A DNA stretch of 55,609 nt, from the NCBI GenBank assembly GCA_004213995.1, contig SGZJ01000007.1, positions 1 through 55,609 of the forward strand, in the 5' to 3' direction. The stretch comes from Flavobacteriales bacterium. Its GTDB lineage: Bacteria > Bacteroidota > Bacteroidia > Flavobacteriales > Flavobacteriaceae. How positions within the stretch are numbered: the stretch's first letter is position 1; every line of letters starts with the position of its first letter. Positions 31,991-40,152 of the stretch are shown here, one piece after another. The translations under genes and the position numbers were made by a program. The notes under the pieces were generated by a model. That model ran no database searches and was not told the DNA's origin. It was given only the letters and a program-made list of their open reading frames with translations.

Positions 31991-34900
31991 ATGTCATCAA
32001 ATAAGAATAAGAAATATTGGAAAAATTTAGCGGAATTAAACCCGTTAAATAATAGTGCATTAGAGTCACTAGGTCAGAAAGAATTTGTTGAAGAAATTCC
32101 TGTTGATGAATTTCTAGCTGATGACAAAAATTTATCAAATTCTTCAACTTCAAGAAGAGATTTTCTTAAATATGTTGGCTTTAGTACTGCTGCAGCATCG
32201 CTTGCAGCTTGCGAAGGTCCTGTAATTAAATCTATTCCTTATGTAGTTCAACCTGAACAAATAATTCCTGGTATAGCGAATTATTATGCAACTACTATTG
32301 CAAATGGTTATGATTTTGCTAATGTCCTGATAAAGACTAGAGAAGGAAGGCCAATTAAGGTAGAGTTAAACAAATTAGCTCCAATATCTGCTTCTGCAAA
32401 TGCCAGAGTTCAAGCTTCTGTATTAGATTTATACGATAGTTTCAGATTAGCTAAGCCTTTTAAAAATCAAGTTGAAAGTTCTTGGACTGAGTTTGATAGT
32501 GATACAATGAAAAAATTAAATTCATTAAAAAACACTTCAAAGTCTATTGTTTTTTTAACCCAGACTTTTGCTAGTCCTTCTACGCACAAATTAATTAGTG
32601 ATTTTATAAATAATTATTCTAACGCAAAACACGTTGTTTACGATTCAGTTTCTGAATCAGCTGCACTAGAGGCTTATGAATCTAAATATGGATCTAGAGG
32701 TTTACCAAATTATGATTTTTCATTATCAGATTTAATTATCTCTATTGGTGCAGATATTTTAGGAGATTGGCAAGGAGGTGGATTTGACTCAAAGTATGGA
32801 AAATCTAGAATACCTACTAACGGTAAAATGTCTAGACATATTCATTTTGAAGCTAATATGTCTCTAACTGGAGCTAATGCAGATAACAGATATCCTGTTA
32901 ATCAAAATGAACAAAAACTTGTGTTATTATCTATTTATTCCAAATTATTTAATTTACAAGCTGACATAAATATTAGTGATAAACTTGTTAAAGTTGTCAA
33001 TAGTGTAATGAAGGAATTACTAGAAAGTAATAATCCAGTAGTTGTTTCTGGAATTCAGGAAGTTGAATATCAAAACTTGGTACTTGACATTAATCAAAGA
33101 TTGAATTCTAAAGCTTTTCAGCCAGAGAAAACTATATTAACTAGACAAGGAAATGATAGTGAAGTATCTAAATTAATTGAAGATATGAATGATGGTAAAG
33201 TTGGAGCTATAATTATGGCAGGAGTTAATCCAGTTTACACTTTATCTAATTCAAATGATTTTATTGAAGGTTTAAAAAAGACAGAAATGTCTGTGTTATT
33301 TTCAATGAAAAATGACGAAACAGCTCTACATGTAAATTATCTTGCTGCAGCTCCGCATTATCTTGAGTCTTGGGGAGATACAGAAATGTCCAAAGGTGAA
33401 TTTTCAATAACTCAGCCAACTATTAGGCCTATATTTGATACTAAACAATTTCAAGATTTACTATTAATTTGGAACAATAATAGTAGTTCTTTCCATGATT
33501 ATATAAAGTCAAATTGGAACGATAATATACTAAAGAACAAAACTTGGAACCAAGCGCTACATGACGGTGTTTTCGAAAACAAAAAATCTATTAAATCACG
33601 AAATAGTTATTTGAAAGATTCCAAGAAAAATACTAGCTATATTTTATCACTTGCTAGCTCAATTAATCAGCCATCAGATAATACATTTGAGTTAAATTTA
33701 TACCCCAAAACTGGGATGGGTGATGGTCAATGTGCTAATAATCCATGGTTACAAGAATTTCCTGACCCTATCACTAGGACTACTTGGGACAATTACTTAA
33801 CTATCTCTGAATCAGATGCTAAAAAACTTAATCTTTACCTAGAGCCATCGACATTTTTTAATCAAAGTAAAAATGGAGCTGACGGGGGATTAAATGGGAA
33901 GTATGCCGTTATCAGCTTAGAAGATGCCGAAATAAAAGTTCCTGTAATGATTCAGCCAGGCCAAGCACGCGGAACCGTTGGTTTGTCCTTTGGATACGGT
34001 CGAAATAGAGGGGTAAAAGATGTTATGATGACTGGGGTTAATGGCTTTAAGTTGTTTAAGAATTTTAAACCTACACAGGCTATTAAAATTAATTTTACTG
34101 ACGAAATTCATGAGTTTGCATCTGTTCAGCTACACAATACACTAATGGGTAGAGGTGATATTATAAAAGAAACAAGCCTCGAGGTTTTTAATACTAAAAA
34201 TGTAAATGATTGGAACCCTGAAGCAGTAGTTTCATTAAATCATATTGAAACTCCAGTTTCTTCTCCGTCAGTTGATCTTTGGGATGAATTTGATAGATCA
34301 ATTGGGCATCATTTTAATTTATCAATAGATTTGAACGCATGTACGGGTTGTGGAGCTTGTGTAATTGCATGTCATGCTGAAAATAATGTACCTGTTGTTG
34401 GTAAAGAAGAAATTAGAAAAAGTCGTGATATGCACTGGTTAAGAATTGATAGATACTATTCTTCTGAAGATTCTTTTGAAAGTGATGATCAGAAAAAAGA
34501 TGATATTAATGGTTTAGGTAGTTCTTTATCTACTTTTGGAGAAATGGAAAACCCATCAGAAAATCCACAAGTTGCTTTCCAACCTATAATGTGTCAACAC
34601 TGTAACCATGCTCCATGTGAAACAGTTTGTCCAGTAGCAGCTACTACACATGGTAGACAGGGTCAAAACCAAATGACATATAACAGATGTGTTGGGACTA
34701 GATATTGTGCTAATAATTGCCCTTACAAGGTTAGAAGATTCAATTGGTTCTTATACAATGAGAATGATGAATTTGATTATCACATGAATGATGATTTAGG
34801 GAGAATGGTTCTAAATCCAGATGTTACTGTTAGATCTAGAGGAGTTATGGAAAAATGCTCTTTCTGTATTCAAAATACACAGTCTGTGATTTTAAAAGCT

Positions 34901-35122
34901 AAACTAGAGGGTCGTACTGTTGCAAAAGGAGAATTTAACGACGCAGTAGCGTGTTCAGCTGCTTGTAGTAGTGGAGCGATGAAGTTTGGAGATATAAATG
35001 AAAAAGAAAGTCCGATTTCAAAGTTAATTAAAGATGATCGTGCTTATCACTTGTTAGATGCGGTAGGTACAAAGCCAAATGTAGTTTATCAGGTTAAAGT
35101 TAGAAATAATAAAAATAGTTAA
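31991..35122 (+). CDS. actB: alternative complex III subunit B: Tat-exported molybdopterin-oxidoreductase-like Fe-S protein
   Basis: A 1043-residue periplasmic subunit that carries electrons from the quinol site to the haem subunits. A Tat motif, TSRRDFLKYVGFSTAAA, lies at about residues 52-70, displaced from the N-terminus as usual in this family. The large first part resembles molybdopterin oxidoreductases but is known not to bind the cofactor in alternative complex III. The C-terminal ferredoxin-like part has four cysteine groups, including CTGCGACVIACH, CQHCNHAPCETVCP, CVGTRYCANNCP and CSFC, enough for up to four Fe-S clusters. It lies 20 bases after actA and 12 before actC. Confidence 0.95.
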   Translation: MSSNKNKKYWKNLAELNPLNNSALESLGQKEFVEEIPVDEFLADDKNLSNSSTSRRDFLKYVGFSTAAASLAACEGPVIKSIPYVVQPEQIIPGIANYYATTIANGYDFANVLIKTREGRPIKVELNKLAPISASANARVQASVLDLYDSFRLAKPFKNQVESSWTEFDSDTMKKLNSLKNTSKSIVFLTQTFASPSTHKLISDFINNYSNAKHVVYDSVSESAALEAYESKYGSRGLPNYDFSLSDLIISIGADILGDWQGGGFDSKYGKSRIPTNGKMSRHIHFEANMSLTGANADNRYPVNQNEQKLVLLSIYSKLFNLQADINISDKLVKVVNSVMKELLESNNPVVVSGIQEVEYQNLVLDINQRLNSKAFQPEKTILTRQGNDSEVSKLIEDMNDGKVGAIIMAGVNPVYTLSNSNDFIEGLKKTEMSVLFSMKNDETALHVNYLAAAPHYLESWGDTEMSKGEFSITQPTIRPIFDTKQFQDLLLIWNNNSSSFHDYIKSNWNDNILKNKTWNQALHDGVFENKKSIKSRNSYLKDSKKNTSYILSLASSINQPSDNTFELNLYPKTGMGDGQCANNPWLQEFPDPITRTTWDNYLTISESDAKKLNLYLEPSTFFNQSKNGADGGLNGKYAVISLEDAEIKVPVMIQPGQARGTVGLSFGYGRNRGVKDVMMTGVNGFKLFKNFKPTQAIKINFTDEIHEFASVQLHNTLMGRGDIIKETSLEVFNTKNVNDWNPEAVVSLNHIETPVSSPSVDLWDEFDRSIGHHFNLSIDLNACTGCGACVIACHAENNVPVVGKEEIRKSRDMHWLRIDRYYSSEDSFESDDQKKDDINGLGSSLSTFGEMENPSENPQVAFQPIMCQHCNHAPCETVCPVAATTHGRQGQNQMTYNRCVGTRYCANNCPYKVRRFNWFLYNENDEFDYHMNDDLGRMVLNPDVTVRSRGVMEKCSFCIQNTQSVILKAKLEGRTVAKGEFNDAVACSAACSSGAMKFGDINEKESPISKLIKDDRAYHLLDAVGTKPNVVYQVKVRNNKNS

Positions 35123-35134
35123 TAATATAATATT

Positions 35135-36595
35135 ATGGCGTCTCATTACGAAGCACCTATTAGAAGACCATTAGTAGCAGGAGAGAAATCTTACCATGAT
35201 GTTTCTGTTGATATTGCTCGACCTGTTGAAGGCCAAGCCAATAAACAATGGTGGATTGTGTTTTCATTAGCCCTTACTGCATTTTTATGGGGTATAGGTT
35301 GTATTATTTATACCATATCTACTGGTATAGGTGTTTGGGGATTAAATAAAACTGTTGGCTGGGCTTGGGATATTACTAATTTTGTTTGGTGGGTAGGAAT
35401 TGGACATGCGGGGACATTAATTTCAGCTGTTTTATTAATTTTTAGACAAAAATGGAGGATGGCTATTAACAGATCAGCCGAAGCGATGACTATTTTTTCG
35501 GTTGTTCAAGCAGGTTTGTTTCCAATAATACATATGGGTAGACCTTGGTTAGCATATTGGGTTTTACCAATTCCTAATCAATTTGGATCTTTATGGGTCA
35601 ATTTTAATTCTCCATTATTATGGGATGTTTTTGCTATATCAACTTATTTATCTGTATCTCTTGTTTTTTGGTGGACCGGGCTTCTTCCTGATTTTGCCAT
35701 GATTAGAGATAGAGCTGTAAAACCTTTCCAAAAGAAAATATATAGTCTTCTTAGTTTTGGTTGGTCTGGTAGAGCTAAAGATTGGCAAAGGTTTGAAGAG
35801 GTCTCTCTTGTATTAGCTGGTTTAGCTACACCATTAGTTTTATCTGTTCATACAATTGTATCTTTTGATTTTGCTACTTCAGTAATTCCTGGATGGCATA
35901 CCACTATATTTCCTCCATATTTTGTTGCAGGGGCAATATTTTCTGGTTTTGCAATGGTCAATACATTGCTAATAATAATGAGAAAAGTATGTGCTTTGGA
36001 AGATTATATTACTGTTCAACATATTGAATTAATGAATATTGTAATTATGATAACTGGATCCATTGTAGGAGTCGCTTACATAACAGAATTATTCATTGCC
36101 TGGTACTCAGGAGTTGAGTACGAACAATACGCTTTTTTAAATAGAGCCACAGGTCCGTATGCGTGGGCTTATTGGATGATGATGAGTTGTAACGTGTTTT
36201 CTCCTCAATTTATGTGGTCAAAACGGTTAAGAACAAGTATAATGTTCTCATTCTTCATTTCAATTGTTGTAAATGTTGGAATGTGGTTTGAAAGATTTGT
36301 AATTATAGTTACTTCATTACATAGAGATTATTTACCTTCATCTTGGACTATGTTCTCTCCAACATTTGTTGAGATAGGTATATTTATAGGTACCATAGGT
36401 TTTTTCTTTGTGTTATTTTTACTGTACGCAAGAACATTTCCTGTAATTGCTCAAGCTGAAGTTAAAACTATTTTAAAGAGTTCTGGAGAGAGGTATAAAA
36501 ATTTAAGAGATTCTGGAGAATCTTTAGTTGGTACTGGTGCTGACAAAAGGACTTCTAAAGTTTCTACTAAAAAAATAAAAAAAACAAATAAGTAA
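35135..36595 (+). CDS. actC: alternative complex III subunit C: NrfD-like quinol-binding membrane protein
   Basis: A 486-residue integral membrane protein of the NrfD/PsrC family, one of the two large quinone-interacting subunits. About ten hydrophobic helices are visible, starting with WWIVFSLALTAFLWGIGCII. The segment FVWWVGIGHAGTLISAVLL is strongly conserved in ActC proteins. The C-terminal tail is Lys-rich and cytoplasmic. Its stop overlaps the actD start as TAATG, so actC and actD are coupled. ActC is proposed to oxidise menaquinol and may help translocate protons. Confidence 0.95.
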   Translation: MASHYEAPIRRPLVAGEKSYHDVSVDIARPVEGQANKQWWIVFSLALTAFLWGIGCIIYTISTGIGVWGLNKTVGWAWDITNFVWWVGIGHAGTLISAVLLIFRQKWRMAINRSAEAMTIFSVVQAGLFPIIHMGRPWLAYWVLPIPNQFGSLWVNFNSPLLWDVFAISTYLSVSLVFWWTGLLPDFAMIRDRAVKPFQKKIYSLLSFGWSGRAKDWQRFEEVSLVLAGLATPLVLSVHTIVSFDFATSVIPGWHTTIFPPYFVAGAIFSGFAMVNTLLIIMRKVCALEDYITVQHIELMNIVIMITGSIVGVAYITELFIAWYSGVEYEQYAFLNRATGPYAWAYWMMMSCNVFSPQFMWSKRLRTSIMFSFFISIVVNVGMWFERFVIIVTSLHRDYLPSSWTMFSPTFVEIGIFIGTIGFFFVLFLLYARTFPVIAQAEVKTILKSSGERYKNLRDSGESLVGTGADKRTSKVSTKKIKKTNK

Positions 36596-37128
36596 TGGGG
36601 TCCTCAAAATTTGTTCATGCTATTTATAATGATGATGATGTTTTATTATCAGCTGTAAAAATGGTTAAAGGTGAGAAGTTTCACATCGAAGAAATTTATA
36701 CACCTTTTCCTGTTCACGGCCTGGATAAAGCTATGGGTCTTGAGCCAACTAGAATAGCTATTGCTTCTTTTATATATGGGTGTATTGGATTTACTGTTGC
36801 TATTTTGATGATGAACTATATAATGATAGAAGATTGGCCTATGGATATTGGCGGAAAACCTAGTTTTAGTTATATTGAAAATATGCCTTCTTTTGTTCCA
36901 ATCATGTTTGAATTAACAGTATTTTTTGCGGCCCATTTAATGGTAATTACATTTTATTTAAGAAGTAGAATGTGGCCTTTTAAAAAAGCTGAGAATCCAG
37001 ACAAAAGAACTACTGATGATCATTTTTTGATGGAAATCGACCCCTCCGATAAACTTAAAGATCTTGAAAAAATCCTTAAAAAGTCTGGAGCTGTAGAAAT
37101 AAAAATTATTGAAAAAGAATCACATTAA
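36595..37128 (+). CDS. actD: alternative complex III subunit D (DUF3341)
   Basis: A 177-residue small subunit of the complex. The N-terminal part is a soluble fold with FHIEEIYTPFPVHGLDKAMG, the sequence typical of DUF3341. Two transmembrane helices follow at about 57-80 and 97-120, and then a charged tail. It probably links ActC with ActB or ActF on the membrane; no cofactor motif is present. The start overlaps the actC stop by one base. Confidence 0.94.
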   Translation: MGSSKFVHAIYNDDDVLLSAVKMVKGEKFHIEEIYTPFPVHGLDKAMGLEPTRIAIASFIYGCIGFTVAILMMNYIMIEDWPMDIGGKPSFSYIENMPSFVPIMFELTVFFAAHLMVITFYLRSRMWPFKKAENPDKRTTDDHFLMEIDPSDKLKDLEKILKKSGAVEIKIIEKESH

Positions 37129-37132
37129 TATT

Positions 37133-37693
37133 ATGAAAAACATATTTAAAATATTAATAATTACTTTGGTTATAGGTTCTCTTATTTCCTGTAACTCTAA
37201 GGATTCTCGTAACTATGAATATATGCCCAATATGTATAGGTCAATTCCTTATGATACATATGGAGAATATGATAATTTTGTAGACGGAAATTCTGCATTA
37301 ATTCCACCAGAAGGTACAATAGCACGAGGTTATTCGTTATTTGAATTTGAAAATAATACAGCTGGCTATGAGCTAGCTAAAAAGCAATTAAAAAGCCCGT
37401 TTACCTCATCTGCTGAAGTTGATATAAAGACTGGTAAAGAACTATATAATATTTATTGTGCTGTATGCCATGGAAGTAAAGGTGCTGGCCAAGGGATTTT
37501 AGTTAAAAGAGAAAAGATTTTAGGTATACCAAGTTATTCAGACGTCGGTAGAGCTATTAATGAAGGAAGTATTTATCATACCATTTATTATGGTAAAAAC
37601 TCTATGGGTTCTTATGCAGGTCAACTAAATGAAGATGAAAGGTGGTTAGTAACTCATTATGTTTTAAAATTAAAATCAGATTTAGAAAATTAA
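37133..37693 (+). CDS. actE: alternative complex III subunit E: monohaem lipoprotein cytochrome c
   Basis: A 186-residue class I cytochrome c. I choose the ATG at 37133, 4 bases after the actD stop, rather than an upstream in-frame TTG at 37109 inside actD. From this start the protein opens with a proper lipoprotein signal whose lipobox LISC ends at Cys20. The haem motif CAVCH is at 109-113, and a later Met (SMGSYAGQL) is the likely sixth ligand. It is tethered to the outer face of the inner membrane and passes electrons from ActA onward, possibly straight to the CoxB CuA site. Confidence 0.94.
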   Translation: MKNIFKILIITLVIGSLISCNSKDSRNYEYMPNMYRSIPYDTYGEYDNFVDGNSALIPPEGTIARGYSLFEFENNTAGYELAKKQLKSPFTSSAEVDIKTGKELYNIYCAVCHGSKGAGQGILVKREKILGIPSYSDVGRAINEGSIYHTIYYGKNSMGSYAGQLNEDERWLVTHYVLKLKSDLEN

Positions 37694-37710
37694 AATAAAG
37701 ATTTAGATAA

Positions 37711-39042
37711 ATGTATACTATTTCAAACAGATTAAAAATATTTTCTATCTCCCTAATTATATTGGGAGCTTTAGGTTGGAGTTACAGTTATGTGAATTCA
37801 CATAAATCTTTAGAAGAAGTTAAAGAAATGTTAGCTTACGAATCTTCTCACGGAGATTCCCATGACGATTCTCATGAAGTTACAAACCATGGATCTGAAT
37901 CAAATGGTGATAGTAATTCTGAATTATCTCATCATTCAAATGAGGACACACACGCAGAACATGTGATGCATCAAATTCATAATAGACCTTATGCAGCTTT
38001 ATATGTAGCTGCTTTCTTTTTCATGATGATAGCCCTTGGCGTATTGGCTTTTTATGCTATACAATATGCCTCACAAGCTGGCTGGTCACCAGTACTATAT
38101 AGAGTTATGGAAGCTATTACCTATTACTTACTGCCTGGTGCACTTATTGTTTTATTAATTGCAATTATTGGAGATAAACATATTTTTATTTGGATGGATC
38201 CTGAAGTTGTTGCACATGATGAAATAATTCAAGGAAAATCAAGCTGGCTAAATAAACCATGGTTTATCATTAGAGCTTTAATATTTATTGGAGGGTGGAG
38301 TGTATATAGATACTTTTCTAGAAAATTTTCTTTAGCACAAGACAATGATAGTGGGAATAAATATTTCAAATTGAACTTTAGAATATCTGCAGCCTTTTTA
38401 GTGTTTTTTATATACACTGAATCTATGATGTCTTGGGACTGGATAATGAGTGTTGACCCCCATTGGTTTAGTACTTTATTTGGATGGTATTTACTTGCAA
38501 GTATGTTAGTAAGTGGTATTACAGTAATAGCTCTAATTACAATTTATTTAAAATCCAAAGGTCATTTAGATGTTGTTAACGACAGCCACCTGCACGATCT
38601 AGCTAAATTTATGTTTGGTTTCAGTGTGTTTTGGACTTACTTGTGGTTTTCTCAATTTATGTTAATATGGTATGCAAACATCCCAGAGGAAGTTACTTAT
38701 TACATCACCAGAATTGAAGACTATACTATTCCGTTTTTTGGAATGATTATTATGAATTTTATTTTCCCTTTTTTAGTTTTAATAAACAGTGATTACAAAC
38801 GAATTCCATGGTTTATTGTTATGGCGGGTATTGTTATATTAGTTGGACATTATGTTGATGTTTTCAATATGATTATGCCAGCGACTGTAGTCGACAGATG
38901 GTACTTTGGCTTGCCTGAGATTAGTGCTTTAGCATTTTTCTCTGGATTATTTTTATTGATTGTTTTTTATTCATTATCAAAAGCACCACTATTAGTTAAG
39001 GGTAACCCGTACATTAAAGAAAGTGAAAACTTTCATTATTAA
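37711..39042 (+). CDS. actF: alternative complex III subunit F with His-rich loop
   Basis: A 443-residue multi-helix membrane protein, the second large quinol-interacting subunit (quinol:cytochrome c oxidoreductase quinone-binding subunit 2). One helix (about 9-27) leads into a hydrophilic stretch of about 60 residues with ten histidines between residues 47 and 90, mixed with Asp, Ser and Glu. About nine more helices follow. Conserved elements include WDWIMSVDPHWFSTLFGWY and FWTYLWFSQFMLIWYANIPEE, typical of ActF. It starts 17 bases after actE. The His-rich loop is not needed for the core fold and may bind metal. Confidence 0.93.
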   Translation: MYTISNRLKIFSISLIILGALGWSYSYVNSHKSLEEVKEMLAYESSHGDSHDDSHEVTNHGSESNGDSNSELSHHSNEDTHAEHVMHQIHNRPYAALYVAAFFFMMIALGVLAFYAIQYASQAGWSPVLYRVMEAITYYLLPGALIVLLIAIIGDKHIFIWMDPEVVAHDEIIQGKSSWLNKPWFIIRALIFIGGWSVYRYFSRKFSLAQDNDSGNKYFKLNFRISAAFLVFFIYTESMMSWDWIMSVDPHWFSTLFGWYLLASMLVSGITVIALITIYLKSKGHLDVVNDSHLHDLAKFMFGFSVFWTYLWFSQFMLIWYANIPEEVTYYITRIEDYTIPFFGMIIMNFIFPFLVLINSDYKRIPWFIVMAGIVILVGHYVDVFNMIMPATVVDRWYFGLPEISALAFFSGLFLLIVFYSLSKAPLLVKGNPYIKESENFHY

Positions 39043-39059
39043 TATTTAAGTATATATAA

Positions 39060-40142
39060 ATGAGCACTTTTTTCACAATTTTAATTTTATTTTTTATCGT
39101 AACAGCTATCTGGCAGATAGTTAAAATATATGACTTGACTCAAGTTAATACTGTTGCTAAAGATAGTTCGCAAATCGCTAATGATAAGGACAATAAGGTA
39201 AATGGTTATTTAATGTTAGGTTTCCTAATATTTATTTATGTTATAACAATTATTTGTTTTATCAGATACGGAGACTTTCCACTTATGTCGAATTCGGCAT
39301 CAGTTCATGGATCTAAGATTGACGATCTTATGATGATATCTATGGTGTTAATTTTCTTTGTTCAAACAGTAACTCAATTTTTCTTGTACTATTTTGCATA
39401 CAAGTATAAAGGTCAAAAAGGAAGAAAAGCTTTATTTTATTCCGATAATCACAAATTGGAATTTTTATGGACTATTATCCCTGCAATAGTCCTTACTATA
39501 TTAATAACCTATGGACTATTGACTTGGTCAGATATTATGAACTTAGATCAAGATGAAGACCCAATGGTAATAGAGTTATATGCTCAACAATTTAATTGGA
39601 AAGCGAGATATTCGGGTGAAGACAATGCTCTTGGCAAATCTAATGTGAGATTAATTGACATTGATAGAGCAAATATTTTAGGTCTTGATGAATTTGATCC
39701 AAATGCACAAGACGATATTATAACTACTGAGCTTCATCTTCCAGTAGGAAAACCTGTTTTGTTTAAAATGAGATCTCAAGACGTTTTGCACTCAGCCTAC
39801 ATGCCTCACTTTAGAGCACAAATGAACTGTGTTCCTGGGATGATTACCCAATTTGGTTTTACCCCAAGTGTTACTACTGCAGATATGAGAGAAACTCCCG
39901 AGATGGTAGAAAAAATATTAAATATTAACAACATAAGAGCTGAAAAAAGTAAGGAATTACAAGAAAAAGGGGAAGAAGTTTTAGATCCTTATGAATTTGA
40001 CTATCTCTTATTGTGTAACAAAATCTGTGGTAAATCTCATTACAACATGCAAATGAAAATAGTAGTTGAAACACAAGAGGAATTTGACAATTGGATAAAT
40101 CAGCAGACTAAATTTAAAAATTCATTAATAGCTCAAAAATAA
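39060..40142 (+). CDS. coxB: cytochrome c oxidase subunit II
   Basis: A 360-residue subunit II of the aa3-type terminal oxidase. The CuA ligands are present: His244, and the cluster CNKICGKSHYNM with Cys319, Cys323, His327 and Met330. Four hydrophobic segments precede the CuA domain (about 1-21, 47-70, 88-110 and 131-152) where a canonical subunit II has two. The same long form is known from other Bacteroidota. The gene follows actF by 17 bases, so the oxidase is produced together with its electron donor complex. Confidence 0.95.
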   Translation: MSTFFTILILFFIVTAIWQIVKIYDLTQVNTVAKDSSQIANDKDNKVNGYLMLGFLIFIYVITIICFIRYGDFPLMSNSASVHGSKIDDLMMISMVLIFFVQTVTQFFLYYFAYKYKGQKGRKALFYSDNHKLEFLWTIIPAIVLTILITYGLLTWSDIMNLDQDEDPMVIELYAQQFNWKARYSGEDNALGKSNVRLIDIDRANILGLDEFDPNAQDDIITTELHLPVGKPVLFKMRSQDVLHSAYMPHFRAQMNCVPGMITQFGFTPSVTTADMRETPEMVEKILNINNIRAEKSKELQEKGEEVLDPYEFDYLLLCNKICGKSHYNMQMKIVVETQEEFDNWINQQTKFKNSLIAQK

Positions 40143-40152
40143 TATTTACAGT

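Noticed and set aside
37109-37132. Upstream TTG start for actE
   Set aside because: It lies inside actD and would place eight polar residues before the lipoprotein signal. The ATG at 37133 gives a standard signal with the lipobox at residue 20.
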